From the NCBI GenBank assembly GCA_900553885.1, contig USFD01000081.1, positions 1 through 14,302 on the forward strand: 14,302 nucleotides of DNA, in the 5' to 3' direction. The DNA comes from an uncultured Ruminococcus sp. Its GTDB lineage: Bacteria > Bacillota > Clostridia > Lachnospirales > Lachnospiraceae. The stretch's first letter is position 1. Each line of letters starts with the position of its first letter. Shown here in pieces: positions 6,639 through 14,128 of the stretch. The notes under the pieces were generated by a model that was not told the origin of the DNA, searched no databases, and saw only the letters and a list, made by a program, of their open reading frames with translations. A program made the translations under genes and the position numbers.

Positions 6639-7486
6639 AAATCCTTCCCCCCGATCATCATTGCTATCACTTCATCCAGATTTCCCTGTTCCACTACTAC
6701 ATCCGGATAATTTTCCCGGTAATACTGCTTCTGATCGGTCAGGCAGTCATAGCCGTACTTTTCCTTCCGCACCTTCAGAATATATTCTTTATCCAGCTGC
6801 GCAAACTGTTCCTGATCGGCCTTGATCAGGGCGTAATTGTTCAGCAGGACATCGGTATCCTCATGCAGTACGATCTGTCCTTCATGTATCATATAGATAT
6901 CATCGCACAGTCCCTCCAGATCTGTGGAAATATGAGAGCTGATCAGGATACTTCTTTCTTCATTCTCTTCCATGTATTCCCGGAGAAGATCCAGTACATC
7001 CCTCCGTGTTACTACGTCAAGTCCTGATGTAGGCTCATCCAGAAGAAGAAACTCTGCATTGTGTGTTACAGCCGCAATCACTTTTAGTTTTGCCTTCATT
7101 CCGGTAGAAAAGTCTTTGATCAGCTTATTCTCCGGAACGCCAAACCTTCTGCACATATTTCTGAATTTTCTTTCGTCAAAATCCGGATACATTGCTCTGA
7201 GCACCGGGATGATATCTTTCACCCGCAGATAACCGCTGAACCCGGAATTATTCAGGGCAACCCCTGTTCTCTGACGGTCCCGGGGTGTCAGTTCCGAAGG
7301 AGACTTTCCCAGAATGGAAACCTCTCCGCCATCGCAGGAAATCAATCCCAGAACAGCCTTAAAAGTCGTGCTTTTTCCGGCACCGTTCTGTCCCACCAGA
7401 CCAGTGATGCATCCTTGCTCCACTTCCATGGAACAATTCAGCCTGAAATCCCTGTACTCCTTTACAAGTCCTTTTATTTCCAACAT
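6635..7486 (-). CDS. ABC transporter ATP-binding protein
   Basis: A 283-residue nucleotide-binding subunit. Walker A is GQNGAGKST (32-40), the signature is FSTGMK (126-131 region), Walker B is LLLDEP with the D-loop SGLD, and the switch histidine is in ISSHIS (H185). The usual Q-loop position reads LNNSG without an evident glutamine, as happens in some YtrB/BcrA-like exporters. A ~65-residue C-terminal tail beyond the ATPase core is typical of ABC-2 partners. It starts 3 bp after the stop of the GntR regulator gene and overlaps the permease gene by 4 bp. Confidence 0.93.
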   Translation of the reverse strand: MLEIKGLVKEYRDFRLNCSMEVEQGCITGLVGQNGAGKSTTFKAVLGLISCDGGEVSILGKSPSELTPRDRQRTGVALNNSGFSGYLRVKDIIPVLRAMYPDFDERKFRNMCRRFGVPENKLIKDFSTGMKAKLKVIAAVTHNAEFLLLDEPTSGLDVVTRRDVLDLLREYMEENEERSILISSHISTDLEGLCDDIYMIHEGQIVLHEDTDVLLNNYALIKADQEQFAQLDKEYILKVRKEKYGYDCLTDQKQYYRENYPDVVVEQGNLDEVIAMMIGGKDL

Positions 7487-7489
7487 TGT

Positions 7490-7861
7490 CTAGTCCTCCA
7501 TGATCAATTCAAATAAGTCCCTGATCTCTTCGTCACTCATCCCGCATCTTCTGCCTTTTCCCACTGCTTTTTCCAGCGTTTCTTCCACTTCCCGGCGCTG
7601 TTCTTCCAGCATCCTCTCCGTATTTGCAGCAGCAACATATGTGCCTTTCCCGTGTACTGTAACGGTAAAGCCTTCCTGTTCCAGATTGTCATATGCCTTT
7701 TTTACAGTCAGTGCGCTGATTTTCAGGTCTTTTGCAAGAGTCCGGACAGAGGGGAGTATGTCATTTTCTTTCAGATCTCCGGCCGTAATCTGGGCCTTGA
7801 TCTGATCCATGATCTGTTCATAAATCGGTACCATTGATGAACTATTGATTATAATCTTCAT
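7490..7861 (-). CDS. GntR family transcriptional regulator, YtrA type
   Basis: A 123-residue repressor-like protein. The N-terminal winged helix (about residues 10-75) carries PIYEQIMDQIKAQITAGDL, LPSVRTLAKDLKISALTVKKAYDNLEQEGF and the wing GKGTYVA. The short helical C-terminal tail, instead of a large effector domain, is the YtrA subfamily mark. Start 7861 is chosen because GAGGAGG is 7 nt upstream and the protein then begins MKIIINSSSMVPIYEQI like its relatives; the longer reading frame from 7912 runs through the operator and promoter. It leads the ABC exporter operon and is expected to repress it through the half-site array just upstream. Confidence 0.92.
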   Translation of the reverse strand: MKIIINSSSMVPIYEQIMDQIKAQITAGDLKENDILPSVRTLAKDLKISALTVKKAYDNLEQEGFTVTVHGKGTYVAAANTERMLEEQRREVEETLEKAVGKGRRCGMSDEEIRDLFELIMED

Positions 7862-7880
7862 ATTCGTCCTCCTCTTGACA

Positions 7881-7926
7881 AACAGTATATAACAGTATAT
7901 AACTGTTGTCAACTGTTATATACTGT
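7881..7926 (-). promoter_or_regulatory. promoter embedded in a five-half-site GntR operator array
   Basis: On the minus strand: TTGACA (complement of 7907-7912), 17 bp spacer, TATACT (complement of 7884-7889). Overlaid on it, half-sites lie at 7882 (ACAGT), 7892 (ACAGT), 7902, 7912 and 7922 (ACTGT), each exactly 10 bp apart. Sites 1-4 are symmetric about 7899, with a perfect dyad ACAGT-ATATA-ACTGT in the centre. Binding here would cover both promoter boxes, consistent with autorepression by the adjacent YtrA-type regulator. Confidence 0.85.
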
Positions 7927-7994
7927 TTATCTGTTTTTTATTGCAATTGCTCCGTGCCGCAGCGATCAGAAAATATAATTGCTTCTATAGAAAC

Positions 7995-8025
7995 GGGCCA
8001 GTTTAACTGACAGCTAAACTGGCCC
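7995..8025. terminator. 11 bp perfect hairpin, weak terminator candidate
   Basis: GGGCCAGTTTA (7995-8005) pairs with TAAACTGGCCC (8015-8025) over a 9-nt loop. It lies between the end of the thioesterase operon and the GntR promoter. On the minus strand it is followed by only a short T-rich run, so termination strength is uncertain. Confidence 0.5.
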
Positions 8026-8089
8026 TGGTATTGCGCATCACACGGGATAAAAAATTCGAAGATCTCTTTCATTTTGAATAAATCCATTT

Positions 8090-8121
8090 CCTGCCGGAGT
8101 GCTGTCCCGGCAGGATTTTTT
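8090..8121. terminator. terminator hairpin after the PaaI-like thioesterase gene
   Basis: CCTGCCGG (8090-8097) pairs with CCGGCAGG (8107-8114). It directly follows the thioesterase stop on the minus strand, where the tail is only moderately T-rich. On the plus strand it is followed by six Ts (8116-8121), so it would stop transcription most strongly in the plus direction. Confidence 0.65.
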
Positions 8122-8530
8122 ACAGCTCTATTTTCTGGTGCAGAGACATATATGACAATGTTGCCACGGCAAGAAGCGTCTCATTTTCATCACGGATTTC
8201 CACCTGATATACAAGGAGATTTTTCCCTTTCTTGATTTCCCTGGATTCTGCCGTCAGTTTTTTCACATTAATTCCCGGCCGCAGATAGCGGATATCCGCA
8301 TCTGCAGTCGTAACCTGTTCGCCATGGGATACTGCTGCAGAACCGCCTGTGATGTCCGCCATAGTAAAAAGGCATCCGCCATGCAGGGAACCGATGGGAT
8401 TGAGAAGTTCCGGTTTTACTTCCAGTTCCGTCCGGGCATATCCCTCCCGGATCTCTGTAATTCTGACCCCTGCCAGATCACCGAATACATTCTGTTTATT
8501 TCTTATCGTCCGCAGTTTTTCATAATCCAT
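8120..8530 (-). CDS. PaaI family hotdog-fold thioesterase
   Basis: A 136-residue single hotdog domain, the usual length for PaaI/YdiI-type acyl-CoA thioesterases. The family pattern is seen as LLNPIGSLHGGCLFTMAD (N44, H50-G-G, D59), where the HGG loop lies at the active site and the Asp at the start of the long helix activates water; ADIRYLRPG in the second half is also typical. It probably hydrolyses aromatic or short acyl-CoA esters, but the substrate is not set by sequence. It lies 23 bp after the YbgC-like thioesterase gene, likely co-transcribed with it. Confidence 0.92.
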   Translation of the reverse strand: MDYEKLRTIRNKQNVFGDLAGVRITEIREGYARTELEVKPELLNPIGSLHGGCLFTMADITGGSAAVSHGEQVTTADADIRYLRPGINVKKLTAESREIKKGKNLLVYQVEIRDENETLLAVATLSYMSLHQKIEL

Positions 8531-8553
8531 AACTTTGCTTTCTGCCCTTCTAC

Positions 8554-8982
8554 TTACCGTTTTTCATTTTTCTGTTCCAGGTTTTTCATCGTTTCTGTAA
8601 ATTCCGGCATTTCCTTGTCAATCAAAACAGGTCTTCCGTCCTTATTCAGAAAGCAGTGTGTTGTTGTGCCATAAGCGCTCAGTTCTCCGCCCTCGCTCAT
8701 ATTGTAAATATCATAACGGAGAGTAAACTTCACCCGTCCAAACTCCTGCAGACTGACAACAATCTTCACCTCATCGTCAAACTTTACACTCTTCTTATAC
8801 TCACATTCCGCATGAAGCACCGGACTAATATACCCCATTTCCTCAAATCTGCGGTAGGGATATCCCAGCTGGTCCAGCATATCGATACGGGCTTCTTCCA
8901 TCCAGCGGATGTAATTTGAATGATGGATAACTCCCATCTGATCTGTCTCATAATACTTTGCTTTTCTTATAAATTGTCTCAT
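8554..8982 (-). CDS. YbgC/FadM-like acyl-CoA thioesterase (4HBT hotdog)
   Basis: A 142-residue hotdog protein. The 4-hydroxybenzoyl-CoA thioesterase-type motif is clear at the N-terminus: YYETDQMGVIHHSNYIRWMEEAR, with the catalytic Asp at residue 14. The remainder (YKKSVKFDDEVKI, THCFLNKDGRPV) fits the family. The start at 8982 is chosen over 9063: GGGAGG lies just upstream, homologues begin here, and the 27 extra residues would be encoded by a palindromic repeat. The gene follows radA on the same strand with that palindrome between them, and precedes a second, different-family thioesterase gene. Confidence 0.92.
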   Translation of the reverse strand: MRQFIRKAKYYETDQMGVIHHSNYIRWMEEARIDMLDQLGYPYRRFEEMGYISPVLHAECEYKKSVKFDDEVKIVVSLQEFGRVKFTLRYDIYNMSEGGELSAYGTTTHCFLNKDGRPVLIDKEMPEFTETMKNLEQKNEKR

Positions 8983-8992
8983 TTTTCCTCCC

Positions 8993-9032
8993 AAAGGGGA
9001 CAGACCCTTTTGCAAAGGGGTCTGTCCCCTTT
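8993..9032. repeat. 15 bp perfect palindrome (REP-like)
   Basis: AAAGGGGACAGACCC (8993-9007) and GGGTCTGTCCCCTTT (9018-9032) form a perfect 15 bp stem with a 10-nt loop that can pair further. From memory, GGGGACAGACCCC-type palindromes recur as dispersed repeats in many bacterial genomes, sometimes linked to REP-associated transposases; only one copy is in this window. On the minus strand the stem ends next to the thioesterase's GGGAGG ribosome binding site and begins 11 nt after the radA stop. Confidence 0.75.
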
Positions 9033-9043
9033 CATTGATATTT

Positions 9044-10420
9044 TCAGAATATTCCGACTGCATCCCCGATGTTTTTTACTCCGATCAATTTGATTCCCTG
9101 AATCTCTTTTACCATTTTCAGGGATACCTCCGGAAGGATGCATGTCTCGAATCCCAGTTTCTTTGCTTCTGCCACCCTCTGTTCCGGCATACTGACTGCC
9201 CGGACTTCTCCGCTCAGCCCCACTTCTCCGAAAACGATTGTTTTTTCATCAATAGGACGGTTCCGGAAGCTGGACGCAATTGCCAGGACAATTCCCAGAT
9301 CAATGGCCGGCTCGTTCATCCGGATTCCCCCGGCGATATTGATATAAGCATCGCAGTTTGACAGAGCCATCCCCAGTCGTTTTTCCAGAACAGCCATCAG
9401 CAGATTTACCCTGTTATAATCCGTCCCCGCCGCCGTCCTTCTCGGCATTCCGAAATTGCTGCGGCACACAAGGGCCTGAATCTCGATCAGAATAGGCCTG
9501 GTTCCTTCCATGGAACATGCCACTACCGAACCCGACGCATTTTCCGGCCTGCCGCTGAGCATGTACTCGGATGGATTTTCCACCTCCGCAAGGCCGTCCT
9601 GCCGCATCTCAAATACTCCGATCTCATTTGTAGAACCGAAGCGGTTTTTCACTGCCCTCAATATCCGGTAGGACGCATGACGATCGCCCTCAAAATAAAG
9701 CACTGTATCCACCATATGTTCCAGGACACGGGGACCTGCTACTGTCCCCTCTTTTGTCACATGTCCTACAATAAAGATTGAGATACACAGACCTTTTGCC
9801 AGCTGCATGAAAACATTCGTAGATTCCCGGACCTGAGATACACTTCCCGGCGCCGAAGATACCTCCTCGCTGTACATAGTCTGAATGGAATCAATAATTA
9901 CAAGTTCCGGTCTTTCCTTCTCAATCACCCCTCGTATAGTTTCCAGGTTTGTCTCACAGAGAAGGAGAAGATTCGGTGAAAAATTCCCCATCCGGTTTGC
10001 TCTGATCTTGATCTGTGTCTGAGACTCTTCTCCTGATATATAAAGAATCTTTTTCATTTCAGCCATCTGCCGGCATACCTGAAGCAGCAGTGTGGATTTT
10101 CCGATTCCCGGATCCCCGCCCACAAGTACCAGCGACCCGGGAACGATTCCTCCGCCCAGCACTCTGTCCAGTTCCCTGATCCCGGTTCTGCATCTGGTCT
10201 CGTCATCTGCCGTTACATCTGTCAGCGGTACAACTGATGCTTCCCTGACAGATTCCCTGACTGCTCTGGCGGAAGCCGTAGTTCCTTTTGTGATTCCTGT
10301 ATCAATCCGCTCTTCCACAAAAGTGTTCCACTCTCCGCAGGCCGGGCACTGCCCCAGCCACTTCGACTCTTCATGTCCGCAGTTCTGACAGAAAAACACG
10401 CTTTTCCTGTTTTTTGCCAT
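9044..10420 (-). CDS. radA: DNA repair protein RadA/Sms
   Basis: A 458-residue protein, the normal RadA length. It has a C4 zinc finger (C11, C14, C25, C28), Walker A GGDPGIGKST (101-110), a Walker B region LVIIDSIQ, the RadA-specific KNRFG (258-262), and a C-terminal Lon-protease-like domain ending with MVKEIQGIKLIGV. RadA is a hexameric helicase that promotes branch migration during homologous recombination. The start at 10420 gives the usual MAKNRKSVFFCQNCG beginning; the frame open from 10516 crosses a terminator hairpin. AAGGA is about 7 nt upstream. It sits two genes after clpC, an arrangement also common in Bacilli. Confidence 0.97.
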   Translation of the reverse strand: MAKNRKSVFFCQNCGHEESKWLGQCPACGEWNTFVEERIDTGITKGTTASARAVRESVREASVVPLTDVTADDETRCRTGIRELDRVLGGGIVPGSLVLVGGDPGIGKSTLLLQVCRQMAEMKKILYISGEESQTQIKIRANRMGNFSPNLLLLCETNLETIRGVIEKERPELVIIDSIQTMYSEEVSSAPGSVSQVRESTNVFMQLAKGLCISIFIVGHVTKEGTVAGPRVLEHMVDTVLYFEGDRHASYRILRAVKNRFGSTNEIGVFEMRQDGLAEVENPSEYMLSGRPENASGSVVACSMEGTRPILIEIQALVCRSNFGMPRRTAAGTDYNRVNLLMAVLEKRLGMALSNCDAYINIAGGIRMNEPAIDLGIVLAIASSFRNRPIDEKTIVFGEVGLSGEVRAVSMPEQRVAEAKKLGFETCILPEVSLKMVKEIQGIKLIGVKNIGDAVGIF

Positions 10421-10448
10421 AGCATCCTTATCCTTTCTTTTATTTCGT

Positions 10449-10476
10449 ATTACATTCCGGCTTTTCCGACAGTAAA
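10449..10476 (-). promoter_or_regulatory. possible radA promoter
   Basis: On the minus strand: TTTACT (complement of 10471-10476), 16 bp, TGTAAT (complement of 10449-10454). It starts right after the upstream gene's terminator stem, so radA could be made separately from clpC. Confidence 0.45.
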
Positions 10477-10500
10477 ACAGGGTGGATACCATCCACCCTG
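10471..10500 (-). terminator. terminator between the small conserved gene and radA
   Basis: CAGGGTGGAT (10478-10487) and ATCCACCCTG (10491-10500) form a perfect 10 bp stem with a 3-nt loop, followed on the minus strand by TTTTACT. It lies 52 bp after the stop of the small gene at 10553. Confidence 0.75.
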
Positions 10501-10552
10501 CAGCTTTTTCCTTCATTCCTGTCAGACACCCCGGTATCTGCCCGGACTGTTA

Positions 10553-10966
10553 TCAGCACTTTATAACTCTGACATCCACACTCTGATCTGCACTCAGCTC
10601 TACGCTGACACTAAGCTTGCCGCTCAGGTTTGTTGTCATTCTTCCCGCCGAAGCGCCTCCGATAAACACTTCATACTCACTCTCCGGCTCCAGTTCCAGT
10701 GTAAACTGTACGTCTCCGCCTGCGGACACGGAAAAAGTCACTTCTGTATCTGTCTCTTTAAAATTTTCCACTGCGCTTCCCGGAACGGATTCGTATACAA
10801 ACATGCCGTTTTTTTCAAGCTTTGTTATTTCTGAAAAAGTCTTTACTTTATAAATGTCTCCTGCAAATTCACAATTATCCTTTTTTGTCTTGGATGCAAG
10901 CGTGTAGTCTCCAAAACTAAGTGTCCCGTCACTCTCTGCACGCAATAATTCTTTCACAGCTGCCAT
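10553..10966 (-). CDS. conserved small protein of unknown function, between clpC and radA
   Basis: A 137-residue acidic protein without a signal peptide or transmembrane segment. The first half is mixed (DGTLSFGDYTLASKTK, FAGDIYKVKTFSEITKLEKNGMFVYESVPGSAV). The second half alternates hydrophobic and polar residues as in short beta strands (VTFSVSAGGDVQFTLELEPE, LSGKLSVSVEL), suggesting a beta-sandwich end. I do not recognise a catalytic motif. I recall similar proteins in other Lachnospiraceae, some carrying an endosialidase label that I cannot justify from this sequence. AGGAGG is 10 nt before the ATG. It has its own promoter and a long structured leader. Confidence 0.8.
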   Translation of the reverse strand: MAAVKELLRAESDGTLSFGDYTLASKTKKDNCEFAGDIYKVKTFSEITKLEKNGMFVYESVPGSAVENFKETDTEVTFSVSAGGDVQFTLELEPESEYEVFIGGASAGRMTTNLSGKLSVSVELSADQSVDVRVIKC

Positions 10967-11005
10967 TTTTCATTTTCCTCCTAAGTATTTCATTCAAGAC
11001 GGCTC

Positions 11006-11082
11006 CGGAAGCTTCCGCTGCAGACGGATAATCGAAATCCTTCTCTTTGTTCTGCGCCGCAGTTTATCTGAAAAAGGATTTC
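11006..11082 (-). other. structured 5' leader of the small conserved gene
   Basis: The ~130 nt leader on the minus strand contains a 9 bp long-range pairing (AAGGATTTC at 11074-11082 with GAAATCCTT at 11034-11042). It encloses CTGCG-C-CGCAG (11052-11062), and next to it lies the 12 bp palindrome CGGAAGCTTCCG (11006-11017). It matches no riboswitch class I know. Confidence 0.45.
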
Positions 11083-11106
11083 TGCCCCGGAATATCTGCT
11101 ATCGCT

Positions 11107-11136
11107 ATTATATAATAAAACCTTCCGATTTGCCAC
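11107..11136 (-). promoter_or_regulatory. promoter of the small conserved gene
   Basis: On the minus strand: a perfect TATAAT (complement of 11107-11112) with a moderate -35, GTGGCA, 18 bp upstream. The start of transcription would be near 11100. Confidence 0.6.
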
Positions 11137-11181
11137 TGATTTTTGCCTGACAATTTATAGTTGCCTTTGTTCTGCCGCCGC

Positions 11182-13611
11182 TTATTTGACAATAAAACGG
11201 ATCTTTTTCTGAGATACGCCTGCCTCTACAACATCCCCGGATTTTACATCGCCGTTTAAGATCGCTTCTGCAAGTTTATCCTCCAGTTCTGTCTGCATCG
11301 CTCTGCGCAGCGGTCTCGCCCCGTATTTTGCATCCGTTCCTTTTTCGACAAGCAGATTTTTTGCCGACTCTCTCAGCGTCAGACGGATATTCATCTGTTC
11401 CTCCAGGCGCTTTGAGAATTCCCGGCTCATCAGAGCGGCAATCTTCTTCATGTGCTCTTTTTCAAGCGCATGGAATACAATAATCTCATCAATACGGTTC
11501 AGAAATTCAGGACGGAAAATCAGTTTCACTTCGTCCATCACATTCTGTTTCATCCTCTTATAGTCATCCGCTGCATTCTCCTTCACTCCAAATCCTAATT
11601 TCTTAGGATCCACAATGGCTTTGGCCCCGGCATTTGAGGTCATTATGATCACCGTGTTTGAGAAATCAACTCTGCGTCCCTGGGAATCCGTAATGTGTCC
11701 ATCGTCCAGTACCTGCAGAAGGATATTAAATACATCCGGATGTGCTTTTTCCACCTCGTCGAACAGCACAACGGAATACGGATGGGTCCGTACCTGATCG
11801 CTCAGCTGCCCGCCTTCCTCATGTCCTACATAGCCCGGAGGAGAACCGATCATCTTAGAGACGGAATGTTTCTCCATATATTCGGACATATCTACCCGGA
11901 TCATGGATTCCTCACTGCCGAACAGCGCTTCCGCCAGCGCCTTCGACAGCTCTGTCTTCCCGACTCCTGTAGGGCCGAGGAAGAGGAAGGATCCAATAGG
12001 TCTCTTCGGATCTTTCAGACCTACACGGCCTCTTTTTACAGCTCTTGCCACGGCGCTTACCGCTTCCTCCTGGCCGATGACACGCTTATGAAGCACGGTT
12101 TCCAGTTTTTTCAATCTGTCTGTATCGCTTTCTCCCAGTTTCTGTACCGGTATCTTTGTCCAGACAGAAACCACCTCTGCAATATCTGCCTCTGTTACAA
12201 CAGGATGTACTGACTGCGTTTTCCTGCGGAACCGCTTTTTCATGGATTCCAGCTTTGCTTCCTCTTTTTCCTGCTCCTTCTGAATCAGCGAAGCCTGATC
12301 AAAGTCTTCTCTGCGGATACTTTCTTCTTTCCGCTGAATCAGCTCCTTAACAGATTCTTCCAGCGCAGTAAAATTCTCCGGAACCTTATATCCCTTCAGG
12401 CTGACAGCAGAGCATGCTTCATCCAGTACATCAATCGCCTTATCCGGCAGATTACGGTCCGTAATATATCTTTTTGACATCTGGACCGCTGCCTGAAGCG
12501 CGTCTTCCCCGATTTCCACACGATGATGGGTCTCATATCTGCCCTTCAGTCCCCGCAGAATATCAAGACATTCGTCTTTTGTCGGTTCTTCCACAGATAC
12601 CGGCTGGAAACGCCGCTCCAAAGCCGCATCTTTTTCAATGTATTTCCGGTATTCCGCAATTGTAGTTGCTCCGATCAGCTGCATTTCGCCGCGGGCGAGA
12701 GAAGGTTTTAAAATACTGGAAGCATCAATGGCTCCTTCCGCTCCTCCTGCACCGATCATGGTATGGATTTCATCCAGAAAAAGAATCACATTTCCCGCGG
12801 AAATCACTTCAGAAATCAGACCTTTCATCCGCTCCTCAAACTCGCCCCGGTACTTGGCCCCCGCAATAAGCCCCGGCAGATCAAGGGTCAGTATCCTCTT
12901 ATCTTTCATGGTCTCCGGCACCATACCGGAAGCAATTCTCTGGGCAAGACCTTCCACTACCGCAGTCTTCCCTACTCCCGGCTCTCCTGTCAGACAGGGA
13001 TTATTCTTCGTTCTCCGGCTCAGAATCTGCATCAGACGATACATCTCCTTCTCCCGTCCGATCACAGGATCCAGTCTGCCCTCTTCCGCCCTGCGGGTCA
13101 TATCGGTGCAGAACTGTTCCATCATGGTGCCGCCTTTGGCCGCCTCCTGCAGCTCATCCTGGTATTCTTTCGGATCAACACCTGAGGCACTCATAATGTC
13201 CTCAAAAATCTTCTGCAGATTGATATTCAGGGTAATCAGAATCTTGGCAGCCACACAGTCCACATCCCGGATTATGGCAAGCAGAAGATGCTCCGTTCCG
13301 ATCTCGGAGCAGTGAAGCCGGACTGCCTCTTTCTCACTTCCCTCCAGAATCGATTCCAGCCGCGGGCTCTCTTTGGGTCTCGTACTGTCCAGTACATCCC
13401 CTGACGGCGCAATCAGTTCATCCATCAGATGGAGAATCTTCTCTTCCTCAACACCATTCTTCGCAAGAATCTGGCCTGCCACACCGCTGTACTCCCTGCG
13501 CAGCCCCAGCAGAAGATGTTCACTTCCTATATAAGGATGCTTCATCTCCCTTGCAGTTCTGCCGGCAGCGCGGATAGCATCTTCTGCCTGTTTTGTATAT
13601 GATAAACGCAT
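11182..13611 (-). CDS. clpC: ATP-dependent Clp protease ATPase subunit ClpC
   Basis: An 809-residue Hsp100 unfoldase, full length for ClpC. Two Clp-N repeats fill about 1-140 (YIGSEHLLLGL and IGTEHLLLAI). The first AAA+ domain has Walker A GEPGVGKT (209-216) and Walker B VILFLDE (275-281). A UVR-type coiled linker (about 418-458) separates it from the second AAA+ domain, Walker A GPTGVGKT (546-553) and Walker B VVLFDE (614-619), which ends in the D2-small domain. It feeds unfolded proteins to ClpP. AGGAGG is 6 nt before the ATG. The ctsR, mcsA and mcsB genes usually found upstream in Bacilli are absent; a GntR-type regulator gene takes that place. Confidence 0.97.
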   Translation of the reverse strand: MRLSYTKQAEDAIRAAGRTAREMKHPYIGSEHLLLGLRREYSGVAGQILAKNGVEEEKILHLMDELIAPSGDVLDSTRPKESPRLESILEGSEKEAVRLHCSEIGTEHLLLAIIRDVDCVAAKILITLNINLQKIFEDIMSASGVDPKEYQDELQEAAKGGTMMEQFCTDMTRRAEEGRLDPVIGREKEMYRLMQILSRRTKNNPCLTGEPGVGKTAVVEGLAQRIASGMVPETMKDKRILTLDLPGLIAGAKYRGEFEERMKGLISEVISAGNVILFLDEIHTMIGAGGAEGAIDASSILKPSLARGEMQLIGATTIAEYRKYIEKDAALERRFQPVSVEEPTKDECLDILRGLKGRYETHHRVEIGEDALQAAVQMSKRYITDRNLPDKAIDVLDEACSAVSLKGYKVPENFTALEESVKELIQRKEESIRREDFDQASLIQKEQEKEEAKLESMKKRFRRKTQSVHPVVTEADIAEVVSVWTKIPVQKLGESDTDRLKKLETVLHKRVIGQEEAVSAVARAVKRGRVGLKDPKRPIGSFLFLGPTGVGKTELSKALAEALFGSEESMIRVDMSEYMEKHSVSKMIGSPPGYVGHEEGGQLSDQVRTHPYSVVLFDEVEKAHPDVFNILLQVLDDGHITDSQGRRVDFSNTVIIMTSNAGAKAIVDPKKLGFGVKENAADDYKRMKQNVMDEVKLIFRPEFLNRIDEIIVFHALEKEHMKKIAALMSREFSKRLEEQMNIRLTLRESAKNLLVEKGTDAKYGARPLRRAMQTELEDKLAEAILNGDVKSGDVVEAGVSQKKIRFIVK

Positions 13612-13653
13612 AAATTCCTCCTGTCGTCTGTTTTATGTTCTCATGCCAGACAC

Positions 13654-13659
13654 ATTATA
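13654..13659 (-). promoter_or_regulatory. possible clpC promoter (extended -10)
   Basis: On the minus strand TATAAT (complement of 13654-13659) is directly preceded by TGA, an extended -10, within the 85 bp gap before clpC. No good -35 is seen. No CtsR heptad repeat or CIRCE element is visible nearby. Confidence 0.5.
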
Positions 13660-13696
13660 TCAGCTCTTATCCAATCTCTTCTGTTTTCAGCATTTT

Positions 13697-14065
13697 TTAT
13701 TCATAATCATCAAAAATTTCATCAACGAGTTCATGTACTTCCTGCCGGGAAATATTCTTGCAGCATCCCCTGGCAAGCACAATCCTGAGCTGGCGCCTCA
13801 TCTCTTCCATTTCTTCCATTTTGTCAATGTCCAGAGCAATCACCGCGCCCCTTCTCTTGTCCAGACTGATATAGCCTTCTCTTTTCAGCACACTGTAAGC
13901 CTTATTTACCGTATGCATATTCACTCCGATCCGGTCAGCAAGCTGACGGACAGACGGAAGAGAATCCCCCTCCTGTATCATAGAAGTGGCAATTCCCATA
14001 ATAATCTGGTTGCAGAGCTGAATATAGATTGCCTCATCACTGTTAAAATCAACTTCAATCAACAT
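13697..14065 (-). CDS. GntR family transcriptional regulator, YtrA/YhcF type
   Basis: A 122-residue regulator. The winged helix (about residues 8-75) reads AIYIQLCNQIIMGIATSMIQEGDSLPSVRQLADRIGVNMHTVNKAYSVLKREGYI, with the wing region DKRRGAVIAL lacking the more usual GxGT. The C-terminal ~45 residues are helical and charged, as in the YtrA subfamily, with no effector domain. The start at 14065 gives the family beginning MLIEVDFNSDEAIYIQL and has AGGAG 10 nt upstream; the longer frame from 14128 crosses the promoter. It precedes clpC by 85 bp on the same strand, although no ABC transporter gene, its usual partner, is adjacent within the window. Confidence 0.9.
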   Translation of the reverse strand: MLIEVDFNSDEAIYIQLCNQIIMGIATSMIQEGDSLPSVRQLADRIGVNMHTVNKAYSVLKREGYISLDKRRGAVIALDIDKMEEMEEMRRQLRIVLARGCCKNISRQEVHELVDEIFDDYE

Positions 14066-14099
14066 AACAGCAAGCTCCTTTCTCTGGCGTGTTATAGAC

Positions 14100-14128
14100 A
14101 TAATAGCACAGACCTCTCCGGCTGGCAA
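14100..14128 (-). promoter_or_regulatory. promoter of the GntR-clpC unit
   Basis: On the minus strand: TTGCCA (complement of 14123-14128), 17 bp spacer ending in TGC, TATTAT (complement of 14100-14105). The rest of the gap to the right edge (14129-14302) shows two TTGAC repeats 14 bp apart (about 14132-14150) and a 7 bp inverted repeat CCGGAAA/TTTCCGG (14170-14193); I see no gene there. Confidence 0.75.

Noticed and set aside
8096..8106. GAGTGCT-like half of a CIRCE element
   Set aside because: There is no matching inverted half, and the bases form the loop of a terminator hairpin with no chaperone gene next to it.
10463..10470. CCGACAGT-like string resembling the end of an FMN riboswitch near radA
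   Set aside because: It is an isolated short match with no other FMN-element segments and no flavin gene downstream.
12638..13315. 225-codon open frame on the plus strand opposite clpC
   Set aside because: It lies wholly antisense to a well-conserved ClpC coding region, has no convincing ribosome binding site, and its low-complexity Ser/Pro-rich translation is typical of a shadow frame.
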